In this document: in pieces, positions 32,147 through 44,454 of the stretch
How positions within the stretch are numbered: the first letter of the stretch is position 1
Layout of the letters: each line of letters opens with the position of its first letter
DNA from: Ornithinibacillus sp. 4-3
GTDB lineage: Bacteria > Bacillota > Bacilli > Bacillales > Amphibacillaceae
DNA length: 64,000 bases
Reading direction: 5' to 3'
NCBI RefSeq assembly: GCF_040958695.1
Contig: NZ_CP162599.1
Location: forward strand, 96,001 to 160,000
Program-made: the position numbers and the translations under genes
Notes under the pieces: generated by a model
The model's input: only the letters and a program-made list of their open reading frames with translations
Databases searched by the model: none
Told to the model about the DNA's origin: nothing

Positions 32147-34225
32147 ATGGCAAGAGAGTTCTCCTTGGAAAAGACACGTAATATCGGTATTATGGCGCAT
32201 ATTGACGCCGGAAAAACAACAACTACCGAGCGTATCCTTTTCTATACAGGACGTATTCATAAGATTGGTGAGACACATGAAGGTGCTTCACAAATGGACT
32301 GGATGGAACAAGAGCAAGAGCGTGGTATTACAATCACTTCAGCTGCAACAACTGCGCAATGGAAAGGACACCGTATCAACATCATTGATACTCCTGGACA
32401 CGTAGATTTCACAGTTGAGGTTGAGCGTTCACTACGAGTACTTGACGGTGCTGTAACAGTTCTAGATGCACAATCAGGTGTAGAACCACAGACAGAAACA
32501 GTTTGGCGCCAAGCTACAACTTACGGGGTACCTAGAGCTGTATTCATTAACAAAATGGATAAAACAGGCGCTGATTTCTTATATGCTGTTGGTACATTAA
32601 GAGATCGTTTAGGAGCTAACGCACGCCCAGTGCAATTCCCTATCGGTGCGGAAGATGAATTCGAAGGAATTATCGACCTTATTGAAATGGAAGCACATTT
32701 CTACTTAGATGATTTAGGTACAACTGCAGAATCACGTGAGATTCCAGCAGAGTACAAAGAAAAAGCAGAGCAATTACGTGAAGAATTAATTGAATCTGTT
32801 GCTGAATTAGATGAAGAGCTAATGATGAAGTTCTTAGAAGGTGAAGAAATCACTAAAGAAGAACTAAAACAAGCTATTCGTAAAGCTACATTAAACATTG
32901 ATTTATATCCTGTTTTCTGTGGTTCTGCATTCAAAAACAGAGGGGTTCAATTATTACTAGATGGAGTAATTGAATACTTACCATCACCACTTGATATTCC
33001 TGCTATTACAGGTATTGTTCCTGGAACTGAAGAAGAAGTTGAGCGTATTGCTGGCGATGACGAACCATTCTCAGCATTAGCGTTTAAAGTAATGACTGAC
33101 CCATTCGTAGGGAAGCTTACATTCTTCCGTGTTTACTCTGGTAAACTAAATTCAGGATCTTATGTAAGAAACTCAATTAAGGATAAGCGTGAGCGTGTAG
33201 GACGTATCCTACAAATGCATGCGAATTCTCGTGAAGAAATTTCAACTGTTTACACAGGGGAAATTGCTGCGGCAGTAGGTTTGAAAGATACAACTACAGG
33301 GGATACTCTATGTGACGAGAAAAATCTTGTTATATTAGAATCTATGGAATTCCCTGAGCCAGTTATCACTGTTGCAATCGAGCCAAAAACAAGAGCAGAC
33401 CAAGATAAAATGGGTATTGCACTTTCTAAGCTTGCAGAAGAAGATCCGACTTTTGTCACTGAAACAAATAAAGAAACGGGTCAAACAGTTATCAGCGGTA
33501 TGGGTGAGCTTCATCTTGATATTATCGTTGACCGTTTGAAGCGTGAATTTAAAGTGGAAGCGAATGTAGGAGCTCCACAAGTTGCTTACCGTGAAACATT
33601 CCGCTCAACGGCTGAAGTTGAAGGTAAGTTCGTTCGTCAGTCAGGTGGACGTGGACAATACGGACACGTTTGGGTTAAATATGAACCACTTGAGCCAGGC
33701 GAAGGATTTGTTTTCGAAAACAAAATCGTAGGGGGAGTTGTTCCTCGCGAATACATCGCATCTGTTGAAGCTGGTATTGCTGAAGCAATGCAAAATGGTG
33801 TAGTAGCTGGATATCCTTTAATCGATGTAAAAGCTACATTATTTGACGGTTCTTACCACGATGTTGACTCAAGTGAGATGGCTTTTAAAATTGCAGGTTC
33901 TTTATCTTTAAGAGCTGCTAAATCTAAATGTGATCCAGTATTACTTGAGCCAGTATTCAAAGTAGAAATCATTGTTCCAGAGGAGTATTTAGGTGATGTA
34001 ATGGGTGACGTTACTTCACGTCGTGGACGCGTAGATGGTATGGAAGCAAGAGGAAATGCACAAGTAGTAAGAGCATTTGTACCACTTTCTGAAATGTTCG
34101 GATATGCAACAGCTCTACGTTCAAATACTCAAGGTCGCGGAGTCTACACAATGATTTTCGACCACTATGAAGAAGTACCTAAGAGTATTGCTGAAGAAAT
34201 TATTAAGAAAAATGCGGGAGAATAA
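32147..34225 (+). CDS. fusA: Elongation factor G
   Basis: EF-G is the GTPase that drives translocation and, with RRF, ribosome recycling. The 692-aa protein has the G-domain motifs [24 protein letters not shown] and NKMDKTGAD, then domains II-V in the usual order. Length is standard. It lies between rpsG and tuf in the str operon with a GGAAGGAG ribosome binding site. No fusidic-acid-type change was looked for beyond gross conservation. Confidence 0.98.
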   Translation: MAREFSLEKTRNIGIMAHIDAGKTTTTERILFYTGRIHKIGETHEGASQMDWMEQEQERGITITSAATTAQWKGHRINIIDTPGHVDFTVEVERSLRVLDGAVTVLDAQSGVEPQTETVWRQATTYGVPRAVFINKMDKTGADFLYAVGTLRDRLGANARPVQFPIGAEDEFEGIIDLIEMEAHFYLDDLGTTAESREIPAEYKEKAEQLREELIESVAELDEELMMKFLEGEEITKEELKQAIRKATLNIDLYPVFCGSAFKNRGVQLLLDGVIEYLPSPLDIPAITGIVPGTEEEVERIAGDDEPFSALAFKVMTDPFVGKLTFFRVYSGKLNSGSYVRNSIKDKRERVGRILQMHANSREEISTVYTGEIAAAVGLKDTTTGDTLCDEKNLVILESMEFPEPVITVAIEPKTRADQDKMGIALSKLAEEDPTFVTETNKETGQTVISGMGELHLDIIVDRLKREFKVEANVGAPQVAYRETFRSTAEVEGKFVRQSGGRGQYGHVWVKYEPLEPGEGFVFENKIVGGVVPREYIASVEAGIAEAMQNGVVAGYPLIDVKATLFDGSYHDVDSSEMAFKIAGSLSLRAAKSKCDPVLLEPVFKVEIIVPEEYLGDVMGDVTSRRGRVDGMEARGNAQVVRAFVPLSEMFGYATALRSNTQGRGVYTMIFDHYEEVPKSIAEEIIKKNAGE

Positions 34226-34343
34226 TTGATTTTTTATTATTCATCACGTATAACAATTAGTAAGAGCTAAAAACATAATTTAAATTGTTTTTTGCCAATC
34301 ATAATATAAAAATAATGCTTATTTAATTAAGGAGGAAATATTA

Positions 34344-35534
34344 ATGGCTAAAGAAAAATTTGATCGTTCGAAATCCCATGTTAACATTGGTACAATCGGA
34401 CACGTTGACCATGGTAAAACTACTTTAACTGCTGCTATCACAACAGTTATGAACAAAGTAAACGGTTCTGGTCAAGCTATGGCTTATGACCAAATCGATG
34501 GAGCTCCAGAAGAGAAAGAGCGTGGAATTACAATCGCTACTTCTCACGTTGAGTATGAAACAGCTACTCGTCACTATGCACACGTAGATTGCCCAGGACA
34601 CGCTGACTACGTTAAAAATATGATTACTGGTGCTGCACAAATGGACGGAGCTATCTTAGTAGTATCTGCTGCTGACGGCCCTATGCCACAAACTCGTGAG
34701 CACATCCTATTATCTCGTAACGTAGGTGTACCTTCTATCGTTGTATTCTTAAACAAAATCGATATGGTAGACGACGAAGAGTTAGTAGAATTAGTAGAAA
34801 TGGAAGTTCGTGATTTACTTTCTGAGTATGACTTCCCAGGTGATGACATCCCTGTAATTCAAGGTTCTGCTTTAAAAGCACTTGAAGGAGACGCTGCATA
34901 CGAAGAGAAAATCGTTGAATTAATGGACGCTGTTGATGAGTACATTGAAACTCCAGAGCGTGACAAAGAAAAACCATTCATGATGCCAGTTGAGGATGTA
35001 TTCACAATCACTGGACGTGGAACAGTTGCTACTGGACGCGTTGAGCGTGGAGAAGTTAAGGTTGGAGATGAAGTAGAAATCATCGGTCTTAACGAAGCAG
35101 CTATGAAGACTACTGTAACTGGAGTAGAAATGTTCCGTAAGCTTTTAGATTATGCTGAAGCTGGAGATAACATTGGTGCATTACTTCGTGGGGTTACTCG
35201 TGAGCAAATCACTCGTGGACAAGTATTAGCTAAGCCTGGTACAATCACTCCACACACTAACTTCAAATCTGAAGTTTATGTATTATCAAAAGAAGAAGGT
35301 GGACGTCATACTCCATTCTTTGGTAACTACCGTCCTCAGTTCTACTTCCGTACAACTGACGTAACTGGTGTTATCCAATTACCTGAAGGCGTAGAAATGG
35401 TAATGCCTGGAGATAATGTTGAATTAAGCGTTGAACTAATTTCTCCAATCGCGATCGAAGAAGGAACTCGTTTCTCTATTCGTGAAGGTGGACGTACTGT
35501 AGGTTCAGGCGTTGTTTCATCTATCGTTAAATAA
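34344..35534 (+). CDS. tuf: Elongation factor Tu
   Basis: EF-Tu delivers aminoacyl-tRNA to the ribosome. The 396-aa protein has the G motifs [20 protein letters not shown] and [11 protein letters not shown], and the domain II/III segments [12 protein letters not shown] and [14 protein letters not shown]. It follows fusA by 118 nt with an AAGGAGG ribosome binding site and ends the str operon at a strong terminator. Confidence 0.98.
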   Translation: MAKEKFDRSKSHVNIGTIGHVDHGKTTLTAAITTVMNKVNGSGQAMAYDQIDGAPEEKERGITIATSHVEYETATRHYAHVDCPGHADYVKNMITGAAQMDGAILVVSAADGPMPQTREHILLSRNVGVPSIVVFLNKIDMVDDEELVELVEMEVRDLLSEYDFPGDDIPVIQGSALKALEGDAAYEEKIVELMDAVDEYIETPERDKEKPFMMPVEDVFTITGRGTVATGRVERGEVKVGDEVEIIGLNEAAMKTTVTGVEMFRKLLDYAEAGDNIGALLRGVTREQITRGQVLAKPGTITPHTNFKSEVYVLSKEEGGRHTPFFGNYRPQFYFRTTDVTGVIQLPEGVEMVMPGDNVELSVELISPIAIEEGTRFSIREGGRTVGSGVVSSIVK

Positions 35535-35551
35535 TAATTATTAATATACAG

Positions 35552-35584
35552 AAGCAGACAGCGAAAAAGCTGTCTGCTTTTTTG
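35552..35584 (+). terminator. str operon terminator after tuf
   Basis: A perfect 11-bp stem AAGCAGACAGC / GCTGTCTGCTT with a 6-nt loop is followed by a run of T. Confidence 0.93.
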
Positions 35585-35702
35585 TTAATCTAAACATGTT
35601 TTTATCCAACAAAGAATTTTATCAAATTCATATGAAAAAATGGGGTACCTGTTGAATAGAAAAATAAATATTCTTCAATTCGATAAATTTTACGATATTG
35701 CT

Positions 35703-35820
35703 TGCAATCGCTATAAAATGTTTGTATAATAAAAAAATGTGCAAAGAGCGCTTAAAAAAGCAACTTTATAAGGATTTTCCTTAGAAAACTCTTGCATTGA
35801 CCGCAGCTTTTATTTATAAT
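35703..35820 (+). promoter_or_regulatory. Tandem promoters of the S10 ribosomal operon
   Basis: P1: TTGCAA (35703-35708), 16 nt, TATAAT (35725-35730). P2: TTGCAT (35792-35797), 17 nt, TATAAT (35815-35820). Both have perfect -10 boxes. They stand upstream of rpsJ in the 416-nt gap after tuf and probably drive the whole S10-spc-alpha supercluster. Confidence 0.75.
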
Positions 35821-35862
35821 AAGACTGTTGGTCTAAAAAGGCGATGAAGTGGAAGGTTGTTG

Positions 35863-35894
35863 GCACACCCGGCCCCTTTGCCATGGCGGGTGGC
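35863..35894 (+). promoter_or_regulatory. Hairpin in the rpsJ leader
   Basis: GC-A-CACCCG (35863-35871) pairs with CGGGTG-GC (35887-35894), leaving a single bulged A and a 15-nt pyrimidine-rich loop. It lies in the transcribed leader after P2 and 57 nt before rpsJ. The GC-rich stem in AT-rich surroundings suggests a conserved regulatory or assembly-protein site; the ligand is unknown to me. Confidence 0.45.
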
Positions 35895-35926
35895 TAAGAA
35901 ATTTCTACAGAGTATGTCTATTATAA

Positions 35927-36259
<333 letters not shown>

Positions 36260-36289
36260 TATTTGATCTTATATAGGAGGTGCAGACGG

Positions 36290-36922
36290 ATGACGAAAGG
36301 AATCTTAGGTCGTAAAATCGGCATGACTCAGCTTTTCGCAGAAAATGGTGAAGTAGTTCCAGTAACAGTACTTCAAGCTGAGCCTAACGTAGTATTACAA
36401 AAGTTAACAGCAGAAAACAACGGCTATGAAGCAATTCAAATTGGTTTCTTTAATGAAAGAGAATCACGTATTAACAAAGCGATGAAAGGTCATGCTGAAA
36501 AAGCAGATACAGCCCCTAAGCGCTACGTTCGTGAAATCCGTAACGCTAATCTTGACGACTACGAAGTAGGGCAAGAAATTGGCGTAGATATTTTTCAGAT
36601 CGGTGAAAAAGTTGATGTTACGGGTACATCAAAAGGTAAAGGATTCCAAGGTGCTATCAAACGCCATAACCAACAACGTGGACCAATGTCTCATGGTTCT
36701 CGCTACCACAGAGGAGCAGGATCTATGGGTGCATCAGCAGATCCAGCACGTGTGTTCAAAGGTAAAAAATTACCTGGTCAAATGGGTGCGGTACAAGTAA
36801 CAATCCAAAACCTAGAAATTGTTAAAGTAGACACAGAGCGCAACTTAATTCTTGTTAAAGGGAATGTTCCAGGTGCGAAAAAATCTGTAGTTAAAATTAC
36901 AAGTGCAATTAAAGGAAATTAA
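36290..36922 (+). CDS. rplC: 50S ribosomal protein L3
   Basis: L3 is an early assembly protein whose extended loop reaches the peptidyl-transferase centre. It has 210 aa. ATG at 36290 is 6 nt after AGGAGGT and gives [16 protein letters not shown], the family start; a non-canonical in-frame start at 36263 is rejected. The loop segment [17 protein letters not shown] is present. Confidence 0.96.
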   Translation: MTKGILGRKIGMTQLFAENGEVVPVTVLQAEPNVVLQKLTAENNGYEAIQIGFFNERESRINKAMKGHAEKADTAPKRYVREIRNANLDDYEVGQEIGVDIFQIGEKVDVTGTSKGKGFQGAIKRHNQQRGPMSHGSRYHRGAGSMGASADPARVFKGKKLPGQMGAVQVTIQNLEIVKVDTERNLILVKGNVPGAKKSVVKITSAIKGN

Positions 36923-36943
36923 TAGACGAAGGGAGGATATGTC

Positions 36944-37567
36944 ATGCTTAAAGTAGCATTATACAAACAAGACGGATCGCAAGTTGGCGATATTGAATTA
37001 AATGAAGCTGTTTTCGGTATTGAACCAAACAAAACAGTATTAAGTGAAGCAGTAATTATGCAACGTGCTTCTTTACGTCAAGGTACACACGCTGTTAAAA
37101 ACCGTTCGGCGGTAAGAGGCGGTGGGAGAAAACCTTGGAAACAAAAAGGTACTGGTAGAGCTCGTCAAGGCTCAATCCGTTCTCCGCAATGGGTTGGCGG
37201 TGGCGTGGTTTTCGGACCAACTCCACGTAGCTACAGCTATAAGATGCCTAAGAAAGTAAGACGTTTAGCATTAAAGTCTGCTTACTCAACTAAGGTACAA
37301 AATGAAGAAGTTTTAGTTTTAGATAGTCTTTCATTCGAAGCTCCTAAAACAAAAGATTTCGTTAAAATGCTAGGTGCATTAAATGTAGACAAGAAGGCTT
37401 TAATTGTAACTGCTGAGAAAGACGAGAATGTAGCTCGTTCTGCTAGCAATTTACAATCAGTAAAAGTTTTAACTGTAAATGAAGTAAGTGTTCTTGACTT
37501 GCTAATGCATGACAAGCTGATCCTAACTAAGGATGCAGCAGAGATTGCAGGGGAGGTGCTTGCATAA
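36944..37567 (+). CDS. rplD: 50S ribosomal protein L4
   Basis: L4 lines the exit tunnel through its long loop ([19 protein letters not shown], about residues 62-80), the site of some macrolide-resistance changes; the loop looks wild type. The protein has 207 aa. Its stop overlaps the rplW start by one base (TAATG). Confidence 0.96.
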   Translation: MLKVALYKQDGSQVGDIELNEAVFGIEPNKTVLSEAVIMQRASLRQGTHAVKNRSAVRGGGRKPWKQKGTGRARQGSIRSPQWVGGGVVFGPTPRSYSYKMPKKVRRLALKSAYSTKVQNEEVLVLDSLSFEAPKTKDFVKMLGALNVDKKALIVTAEKDENVARSASNLQSVKVLTVNEVSVLDLLMHDKLILTKDAAEIAGEVLA

Positions 37568-37854
37568 TGGCAGATTTAAGAGATATCATTAAGCGCCCTG
37601 TTATTACTGAGCAAAGTGCAGATTTAATGGTAGATAAGAAATACACTTTTGAAGTAGATAAAAAAGCAAACAAAACACAGATTAAACAAGCTGTTGAACT
37701 TGTTTTCGGTGTAAAAGTAGAAAAAGTAAACACAATTAATGTAAAAGGAAAGTTCAAGCGCATGGGTCGTTACGGTGGTTACCGTTCTGATCGTAAAAAA
37801 GCTATCATTCAACTTACAGCAGATAGCAAAGAACTTGATTTCTTCGAAGTATAA
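37567..37854 (+). CDS. rplW: 50S ribosomal protein L23
   Basis: L23 sits at the exit-tunnel rim and docks trigger factor and the signal recognition particle. The 95-aa protein starts [17 protein letters not shown]. The GGGAGGTG ribosome binding site lies inside the end of rplD and the start overlaps the rplD stop, implying coupling. Confidence 0.96.
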   Translation: MADLRDIIKRPVITEQSADLMVDKKYTFEVDKKANKTQIKQAVELVFGVKVEKVNTINVKGKFKRMGRYGGYRSDRKKAIIQLTADSKELDFFEV

Positions 37855-37881
37855 TTAAGGAAGAAAAGGAGGGACACGTAA

Positions 37882-38724
37882 ATGGGAATTAAAAAGTATA
37901 AACCAACCACAAATGCAACTCGTAATATGTCGGTTTTAGATTTCGCTGAAATCACTACAGATAAGCCAGAGAAATCTTTATTAGCTCCTTTACATAAACG
38001 TGGAGGAAGAAACAACCAAGGAAGATTAACTGTACGTCACCAAGGTGGTGGGCATAAGCGTCAATACCGTATTATCGATTTCAAACGTGATAAAGATGGA
38101 ATTCCAGGACGCGTTGCTACAATCGAATACGATCCAAACCGTACAGCTAATATTGCGTTAATTCACTATGTTGATGGTGAAAAGCGTTACATCCTTGCAC
38201 CAAAAGGAATCAAAGTAGGTAATATGATTGAATCAGGAACAGAAGCTGATATCAAGACAGGTAATGCATTACCACTACAAAATATTCCAGTTGGTACAGT
38301 AATTCATAATGTTGAATTAAAGCCAGGTCGCGGTGGACAAATCGCTAGATCAGCAGGTGCTGAAGCACAAATTCTTGGACGTGAAGGAAAATACGTATTA
38401 GTACGTTTAGTTTCTGGAGAAGTTCGTTTAATTTTAGGAACTTGCCGTGCAACAATTGGTCAAGTAGGAAATATTGAGCATGAGCTTGTTGAAATTGGTA
38501 AAGCTGGTCGTTCTCGTTGGTTAGGTAAGCGCCCAACTGTTCGTGGTTCGGTAATGAACCCAGTAGATCACCCACACGGTGGGGGAGAAGGACGTACATC
38601 AATTGGTTTACCATCTCCTGTATCTCCATGGGGTCAACCAACTCTTGGATACAAAACACGTAAGAAGAAAAAGCAGTCTAGCAAATATATTGTTCGTGGA
38701 CGTAAACGTAAGAACAAAAGATAA
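37882..38724 (+). CDS. rplB: 50S ribosomal protein L2
   Basis: L2 is essential for subunit association and peptidyl transfer. The 280-aa protein carries the universally conserved [16 protein letters not shown] segment with the functionally important histidine, and a lysine/arginine-rich C-terminus ([13 protein letters not shown]). It starts 27 nt after rplW with AAGGAGGG. Confidence 0.97.
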   Translation: MGIKKYKPTTNATRNMSVLDFAEITTDKPEKSLLAPLHKRGGRNNQGRLTVRHQGGGHKRQYRIIDFKRDKDGIPGRVATIEYDPNRTANIALIHYVDGEKRYILAPKGIKVGNMIESGTEADIKTGNALPLQNIPVGTVIHNVELKPGRGGQIARSAGAEAQILGREGKYVLVRLVSGEVRLILGTCRATIGQVGNIEHELVEIGKAGRSRWLGKRPTVRGSVMNPVDHPHGGGEGRTSIGLPSPVSPWGQPTLGYKTRKKKKQSSKYIVRGRKRKNKR

Positions 38725-38763
38725 AAAAACAACTTTATTTCTTACACGAAAGGAGGTCTATCG

Positions 38764-39039
38764 ATGGGACGCAGCTTAAAGAAAGGCCCATTCGCTGATG
38801 ATCATCTATTAAAGAAGGTTGACGCGTTAAATGAGTCTAACGATAAAAAAGTAGTTAAAACTTGGTCACGCCGTTCTACAATTTTCCCTTCGTTTGTTGG
38901 CCATACAATTGCTGTTTACGATGGAAGAAAGCATGTACCAGTTTATATAACAGAAGATATGGTAGGACATAAATTAGGTGAATTCGCGCCGACTCGTACG
39001 TATAGAGGTCATGGTGCAGATGATAAAAAAACAAGATAA
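38764..39039 (+). CDS. rpsS: 30S ribosomal protein S19
   Basis: S19 contacts S13 and the bridge between subunits in the 30S head. It has 91 aa, starting [19 protein letters not shown], with the C-terminal [13 protein letters not shown] motif. AAGGAGG lies upstream of the ATG. Confidence 0.97.
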   Translation: MGRSLKKGPFADDHLLKKVDALNESNDKKVVKTWSRRSTIFPSFVGHTIAVYDGRKHVPVYITEDMVGHKLGEFAPTRTYRGHGADDKKTR

Positions 39040-39062
39040 TGGAATGAGAGGAGGCACTCTAT

Positions 39063-39404
39063 ATGCAAGCTAAATCTGTTGCAAAATCAGTTCGTATTGC
39101 TCCTCGTAAAGCGAGATTAGTTGTTGATTTAATTCGAGGTAAACATGTTGCTGAAGCAATGGCAATTTTACGTTTAACACAACGTGGTGCTTCTCCAGTT
39201 GTAGAGAAAGTTCTAAAGTCTGCAGTAGCAAACGCGGAACACAACTACGAAATGGATGTTGAGAACCTAATTGTTTCTGAAGCATTTGTAAATGAGGGAG
39301 CAACTCTAAAACGCTTTAGACCACGTGCACAAGGACGTGCAAGCAGAATTAACAAACGCACAAGTCACATTACTGTAGTAGTGACAGAAAAGAAGGAGGG
39401 GTAA
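39063..39404 (+). CDS. rplV: 50S ribosomal protein L22
   Basis: L22 spans domains of 23S rRNA, and its beta-hairpin ([19 protein letters not shown]) lines the exit tunnel near L4. The 113-aa protein has no insertion in the hairpin, where macrolide-resistance duplications occur. It precedes rpsC by 3 nt. Confidence 0.97.
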   Translation: MQAKSVAKSVRIAPRKARLVVDLIRGKHVAEAMAILRLTQRGASPVVEKVLKSAVANAEHNYEMDVENLIVSEAFVNEGATLKRFRPRAQGRASRINKRTSHITVVVTEKKEG

Positions 39405-39407
39405 TCT

Positions 39408-40049
39408 GTGGGTCAAAAAATTAACCCGACTGGTCTTCGCGTAGGCGTCATCCGTGACTGGGAATCAAAATGGTACGCTGACAAAGACTATGCGGATTTA
39501 TTACATGAAGATATTAAAATTAGAGAATACCTTGAAAAGCGCCTAATTACTGCATCCGTTTCTTCTATTGAAATTGAGCGTGCAGCAAACAGAGTGAATA
39601 TCACTATTCATACTGGTAAGCCAGGAATGGTAATTGGTAAAGGCGGTTCAGAAGTAGAAGCTCTACGTAAATCACTAAGCAGCTTAACAGGTAAAAAAGT
39701 TCATATTAACATCGTAGAAGTTAAAAGAATTGATGTTAATGCTAAATTAGTAGCTGAAAACATTGCTCGTCAATTAGAAAACCGTGTTTCTTTCCGTCGT
39801 GTACAGAAACAAGCGATTCAAAGAGCAATTCGTGCAGGTGCTAAAGGAATTAAAACTCAAGTATCTGGTCGTCTTGGCGGAGCAGATATTGCGAGAGCAG
39901 AAGGATATAGCGAAGGAACAGTACCACTTCACACATTACGTGCTGACATTGATTATGCAACAGCAGAAGCAGACACAACTTTCGGTAAGTTAGGTGTTAA
40001 AGTGTGGATCTATCGTGGAGAAGTCCTTCCAACTAAAACTACAAAATAA
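39408..40049 (+). CDS. rpsC: 30S ribosomal protein S3
   Basis: S3 forms part of the mRNA entry channel and helicase. The 213-aa protein has the KH domain motif [17 protein letters not shown] (about residues 66-82) and the C-terminal [17 protein letters not shown]. It starts with GTG at 39408 after GGAGGGG, only 3 nt after the rplV stop, which suggests coupled translation. Confidence 0.96.
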   Translation: MGQKINPTGLRVGVIRDWESKWYADKDYADLLHEDIKIREYLEKRLITASVSSIEIERAANRVNITIHTGKPGMVIGKGGSEVEALRKSLSSLTGKKVHINIVEVKRIDVNAKLVAENIARQLENRVSFRRVQKQAIQRAIRAGAKGIKTQVSGRLGGADIARAEGYSEGTVPLHTLRADIDYATAEADTTFGKLGVKVWIYRGEVLPTKTTK

Positions 40050-40067
40050 GGAAGGGGGCAATGCATT

Positions 40068-40502
40068 ATGTTAATGCCTAAACGTGTTAAATATCGTAAA
40101 CAACAACGTGGACGTATGAGAGGTCAAGCAAAAGGCGGAACTTCAGTTGCATTCGGTGAATTTGGTTTACAAGCACAAGAATCAGCTTGGATTACATCAA
40201 GACAAATCGAAGCAGCGCGTATCGCGATGACTCGTTACATGAAGCGTGGCGGGAAAGTATGGATTAAAATTTTCCCAGATAAACCTTATACTGCAAAACC
40301 CCTAGAAGTTCGAATGGGATCAGGTAAAGGTGCAGTAGATGGATGGGTTGCAGTAGTAAAACCTGGAAGAATACTTTTCGAAGTAGCAGGAGTATCTGAA
40401 GAGGTAGCAAGAGAGGCTTTACGTTTAGCGTCTCATAAGCTTCCGATTAAGACTAAATTTGTAAAACGCGAAGAAATTGGTGGTGATAGCAATGAAGGCT
40501 AA
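40068..40502 (+). CDS. rplP: 50S ribosomal protein L16
   Basis: L16 helps position A-site tRNA near the peptidyl-transferase centre. The 144-aa protein starts [19 protein letters not shown] and has the conserved [20 protein letters not shown]. Its 3' end overlaps the rpmC start by 11 nt, the longest overlap within this ribosomal cluster. Confidence 0.96.
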   Translation: MLMPKRVKYRKQQRGRMRGQAKGGTSVAFGEFGLQAQESAWITSRQIEAARIAMTRYMKRGGKVWIKIFPDKPYTAKPLEVRMGSGKGAVDGWVAVVKPGRILFEVAGVSEEVAREALRLASHKLPIKTKFVKREEIGGDSNEG

Positions 40503-40692
40503 AGAAATAAGAGAACTAACCACTGCCGAAATTGAACAAAATGTGAAATCTTTAAAAGAAGAGCTATTCAATTTACGTTTCCAACTTGCAACAGGTCAAT
40601 TAGAAAACACGGCACGTATTCGTGAAGTTAAGAAGTCCATTGCTCGTATGAAAACAGTTGCGCATCAACGTGAATTAAGCGTAAATAACTGA
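40492..40692 (+). CDS. rpmC: 50S ribosomal protein L29
   Basis: L29 is a two-helix protein at the exit tunnel that contacts L23. The 66-aa protein starts [23 protein letters not shown] at 40492 lies inside the rplP reading frame and has a GGTGG ribosome binding site; an in-frame GTG/ATG at 40477 is possible but unconserved. Confidence 0.94.
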   Translation: MKAKEIRELTTAEIEQNVKSLKEELFNLRFQLATGQLENTARIREVKKSIARMKTVAHQRELSVNN

Positions 40693-40717
40693 TACAAGAG
40701 AGGAGGCTAGCCTCAAG

Positions 40718-40981
40718 ATGAGTGAGCGTAATAATCGTAAAGTATACACAGGACGTGTTGTATCTGACAAAATGGATAAAACAATTACAGTGCTAGTTGA
40801 ATCATATAAAGTTCACCGTTTATACGGTAAGCGTGTTAAATATTCTAAGAAATTTAAAACACATGATGAAAATAACGTAGCAAAAATTGGGGATATCGTT
40901 CGTATTATGGAGACCCGCCCATTGTCAGCAACAAAACGTTATCGTTTGGTTGAAGTGGTAGAAGAAGCAATTATTATTTAA
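40718..40981 (+). CDS. rpsQ: 30S ribosomal protein S17
   Basis: S17 is an OB-fold primary 16S-binding protein. The 87-aa protein carries [15 protein letters not shown] and [22 protein letters not shown] precedes the ATG. It follows rpmC by 25 nt. Confidence 0.96.
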   Translation: MSERNNRKVYTGRVVSDKMDKTITVLVESYKVHRLYGKRVKYSKKFKTHDENNVAKIGDIVRIMETRPLSATKRYRLVEVVEEAIII

Positions 40982-41026
40982 GTAAGTTTAATTCGTACGG
41001 ATTATCCGAAGGGAGGTCACATTTGT

Positions 41027-41395
41027 ATGATTCAACAAGAGACTCATTTAAAAGTTGCAGATAACTCTGGTGCTCGTATTGTAAAAACAATTAAAGTACT
41101 AGGTGGATCTGGTCGTAAAATCGCTAACATTGGTGATATAATTGTTTGTTCAGTACAACAAGCAACACCAGGGGGCGTTGTCAAAAAAGGTGAAGTAGTA
41201 AAAGCTGTTATTGTACGTACTAAAACAGGTGCTCGCCGTAGTGACGGATCGTATATTCGTTTTGATGAAAATGCTGCTGTAATCATTCGTGATGATAAAA
41301 GTCCGAGAGGTACTCGTATCTTTGGACCGGTTGCACGTGAATTACGTGACGGTAGCTTTATGAGAATCGTATCTCTAGCACCAGAAGTATTATAA
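41027..41395 (+). CDS. rplN: 50S ribosomal protein L14
   Basis: L14 forms an intersubunit bridge and is a binding site for the silencing factor RsfS. The 122-aa protein starts [19 protein letters not shown] and has [24 protein letters not shown] lies upstream. Confidence 0.97.
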   Translation: MIQQETHLKVADNSGARIVKTIKVLGGSGRKIANIGDIIVCSVQQATPGGVVKKGEVVKAVIVRTKTGARRSDGSYIRFDENAAVIIRDDKSPRGTRIFGPVARELRDGSFMRIVSLAPEVL

Positions 41396-41429
41396 GAAGA
41401 TATGCACTATATAGGGAGGTGCGCAACGA

Positions 41430-41741
41430 ATGCATGTTAAAAAAGGCGATAAGGTAAAAGTTTTATCAGGTAAGGATAAGGGCAAACAAGGAACGATTTT
41501 AGAAGTTTATCCGAAAAAAGACCGCGTTTTAGTTGAAGGGATTAACATGGTGAAAAAGCACGCAAAACCTTCTCAAGAGAATCCACAAGGTGGAATCTTG
41601 AACGTGGAAGCAGCGATTCACGCTTCTAATGTACTGCCAATTGATCCTAAATCTGGAGAGCCAACTCGTGTTGGTTATGAAGTACGCGACGGGAAAAAAG
41701 TACGCGTAGCTAAAAAGTCCGGAGAAGCATTAGATAAATAG
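41430..41741 (+). CDS. rplX: 50S ribosomal protein L24
   Basis: L24 is an assembly initiator for the 50S subunit. The 103-aa protein has an N-terminal KOW motif ([20 protein letters not shown]). GGGAGGTG precedes the ATG by 8 nt. Confidence 0.96.
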   Translation: MHVKKGDKVKVLSGKDKGKQGTILEVYPKKDRVLVEGINMVKKHAKPSQENPQGGILNVEAAIHASNVLPIDPKSGEPTRVGYEVRDGKKVRVAKKSGEALDK

Positions 41742-41766
41742 GTTCTTCGAAAGGAGGTTAACATAG

Positions 41767-42306
41767 ATGAACGAATTAAAGAGTAAGTATCAAGGTGAAA
41801 TTTTACCGTCTATGATGAGTAAATTTAATTATAAATCAGTAATGGAAGTACCTCGTGTTGAGAAAGTAGTTCTAAACATGGGTGTTGGTGACGCTGTTCA
41901 AAATTCTAAAGCATTAGATAGTGCAGTAGAAGAGCTCACATTAATTTCTGGTCAAAAACCAATTGTTACACGTGCGAAGAAATCAATCGCTGGTTTCCGT
42001 TTACGTGAAGGAATGCCAATCGGTGTTAAAGTAACATTACGCGGTGAGCGTATGTACGAATTCCTACAAAAATTTATCTCTGTTACACTTCCACGTGTAC
42101 GTGACTTCCGTGGTGTGTCTAACAAATCATTTGATGGACGTGGGAACTATACTTTAGGTGTTAAAGAGCAATTGATTTTCCCAGAAATTAACTATGACAA
42201 AGTAAGTAAAGTTCGTGGTCTAGATATTTCAATTGTAACTACATCTAAAACAGATGAAGAAGCGCATGAACTTTTAGCACAGCTAGGCATGCCTTTCCAA
42301 AAATAA
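41767..42306 (+). CDS. rplE: 50S ribosomal protein L5
   Basis: L5 binds 5S rRNA in the central protuberance and contacts P-site tRNA. The 179-aa protein has [20 protein letters not shown] and [27 protein letters not shown] lies upstream. Confidence 0.97.
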   Translation: MNELKSKYQGEILPSMMSKFNYKSVMEVPRVEKVVLNMGVGDAVQNSKALDSAVEELTLISGQKPIVTRAKKSIAGFRLREGMPIGVKVTLRGERMYEFLQKFISVTLPRVRDFRGVSNKSFDGRGNYTLGVKEQLIFPEINYDKVSKVRGLDISIVTTSKTDEEAHELLAQLGMPFQK

Positions 42307-42332
42307 GCTGAGGGCTAATGTTAGGAGGTTAA

Positions 42333-42521
<189 letters not shown>

Positions 42522-42550
42522 ACCCCGATTAGGGAAGGAGGTAATAAGTA

Positions 42551-42949
42551 ATGGTTATGACAGATCCTATTGCAGATATGTTAACTCGTATTCGAAATGC
42601 TAACATGGTACGCCATGAAAAGTTAGAGCTACCTTCATCTAAAATGAAACAAGCCATCGCTGAAATCTTGAAGCGTGAAGGTTATGTACGTGATTATGAG
42701 GTTGTAGAAGATAGTAAGCAAGGTGTTCTACGTATTTTCCTTAAATACGGTGCTAACGAGGAAAGAGTAATTACTGGACTTAAGCGTATTAGTAAACCAG
42801 GTTTACGAGTTTACGCAAAAGCTGATGAGGTACCTCGTGTACTTAACGGTCTTGGAACAGCAATTATTTCAACATCAAAAGGTTTATTAACTGATAAAGA
42901 AGCGCGTTCTCAAGCTATGGGCGGAGAAATTATCGCTTACATTTGGTAA
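42551..42949 (+). CDS. rpsH: 30S ribosomal protein S8
   Basis: S8 is a primary 16S-binding protein of the platform. The 132-aa protein starts [20 protein letters not shown] and ends GGEIIAYIW, as in Bacillus. AAGGAGG precedes the ATG. In E. coli S8 represses the spc operon; no corresponding site was identified here. Confidence 0.97.
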   Translation: MVMTDPIADMLTRIRNANMVRHEKLELPSSKMKQAIAEILKREGYVRDYEVVEDSKQGVLRIFLKYGANEERVITGLKRISKPGLRVYAKADEVPRVLNGLGTAIISTSKGLLTDKEARSQAMGGEIIAYIW

Positions 42950-42979
42950 TTCGTATTTTTAAGACAGGAGGTGCAATAA

Positions 42980-43519
42980 ATGTCTCGTATTGGACTTAAA
43001 CCAATTGAAATTCCACAAGGTGTAGAAGTTAAAATTGGTGATAACAACCATGTAGAAGTTAAAGGACCAAAAGGTGAATTAACTAGAAATCTACATACGG
43101 ATATCAACATTAAAGTAGAAGAAAATCAAGTATTGGTTGAACGGAAAAATGACCAAAAACAACAACGTTCATTACATGGAACAACTCGTAGCTTACTATC
43201 CAATATGATCGAAGGTGTTCATGCTGGTTATGAGAAACACTTAGAAATTATTGGGGTTGGATACCGTGCACAAATGCAAGGTACTAAGCTAGTAGTTGGT
43301 GCAGGATATTCACATCCTGTGGAGTTCGAACAAGAAGAAGGAATTACAATCGAAGTACCTAAGAACACTGAAATTATTGTTAAAGGTATCGATAAAGAGC
43401 GCGTAGGTGCTGTTGCAGCAAACATCCGTGCGGTTAGACCACCTGAGCCTTACAAAGGTAAAGGAATTCGTTACAAAGGCGAACACGTTCGTCGTAAAGA
43501 AGGTAAAACTGCTAAGTAA
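42980..43519 (+). CDS. rplF: 50S ribosomal protein L6
   Basis: L6 lies near the sarcin-ricin loop and the factor-binding site. It has 179 aa, made of two similar alpha/beta domains, with the C-terminal signature [29 protein letters not shown] lies upstream. Confidence 0.97.
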   Translation: MSRIGLKPIEIPQGVEVKIGDNNHVEVKGPKGELTRNLHTDINIKVEENQVLVERKNDQKQQRSLHGTTRSLLSNMIEGVHAGYEKHLEIIGVGYRAQMQGTKLVVGAGYSHPVEFEQEEGITIEVPKNTEIIVKGIDKERVGAVAANIRAVRPPEPYKGKGIRYKGEHVRRKEGKTAK

Positions 43520-43551
43520 AGCGTAGCTAAGCACTGAAAGGAGGACTTTTA

Positions 43552-43914
43552 ATGATTACAAAGCCTACAAGAAACTCTGGGCGTAAGAAAAGACATAAAC
43601 GTATTCGTAACCATATTACTGGAACTCAGGAACGTCCACGTTTAAATGTGTATCGTTCTAACAAATACATTTATGCTCAATTAATTGATGATGTAAGTGG
43701 CACTACATTAGCAAGTGCTTCCTCACTGGATAAAGATTTAAAATTAGAATCATCTGGTAATATTGAAGCAGCTCAACAAGTTGGTGAGCTAATCGCTAAG
43801 CGTGGGCAAGAGAAAGGTATTAAATCTGTTGTTTTCGACCGAAGTGGTTATCTGTTTCATGGACGTATAAAGGCATTAGCTGATTCTGCTCGTGAGGCAG
43901 GGCTAGAATTTTAA
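43552..43914 (+). CDS. rplR: 50S ribosomal protein L18
   Basis: L18 binds 5S rRNA with L5. The 120-aa protein has a basic N-terminus ([15 protein letters not shown]) and the [20 protein letters not shown] motif. AAGGAGG precedes the ATG. Confidence 0.97.
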   Translation: MITKPTRNSGRKKRHKRIRNHITGTQERPRLNVYRSNKYIYAQLIDDVSGTTLASASSLDKDLKLESSGNIEAAQQVGELIAKRGQEKGIKSVVFDRSGYLFHGRIKALADSAREAGLEF

Positions 43915-43937
43915 TAGTCGAAGAAGGAGGGATATCG

Positions 43938-44441
43938 ATGGCTAACAACATTGATCCAAATAAATTAGAGCTTGAAGAACGTGTAGTTACAATCAACCGT
44001 GTTGCTAAAGTTGTTAAAGGTGGACGTCGTTTTCGTTTTGCTGCTTTAGTTGTGGTTGGAGATCATAACGGACATGTAGGTTTCGGTACAGGTAAAGCAC
44101 AAGAAGTACCTGAAGCTATTAAAAAAGCTGTAGATGATGCGAAGAAGAACTTAATTAAAGTACCATTAGTTGGAACTACAATTCCACATGATATTAATGG
44201 CCGTTTCGGATCAGGTCATGTACTTTTAAAGCCAGCTACTGAAGGTACAGGAGTTATTTCTGGTGGACCAGTTCGTGCGGTACTTGAACTTGCAGGTGTT
44301 GGTGATATTCTAACTAAATCTTTAGGTTCAAGTACACCAATCAATATGATTCGTGCAACTTTAAATGGACTAACTAACTTAAAGCGCGCAGAAGACGTTG
44401 CTAAATTACGTGGTAAGTCTGTAGAAGAGTTATTAGGATAA
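43938..44441 (+). CDS. rpsE: 30S ribosomal protein S5
   Basis: S5 lies at the mRNA entry channel and influences decoding accuracy. The 167-aa protein has the dsRBD-like N-terminus ([20 protein letters not shown]) and [19 protein letters not shown]. The loop associated with spectinomycin resistance (VVKGGRR) looks wild type. Confidence 0.97.
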   Translation: MANNIDPNKLELEERVVTINRVAKVVKGGRRFRFAALVVVGDHNGHVGFGTGKAQEVPEAIKKAVDDAKKNLIKVPLVGTTIPHDINGRFGSGHVLLKPATEGTGVISGGPVRAVLELAGVGDILTKSLGSSTPINMIRATLNGLTNLKRAEDVAKLRGKSVEELLG

Positions 44442-44454
44442 GGAGGGAAACAAT

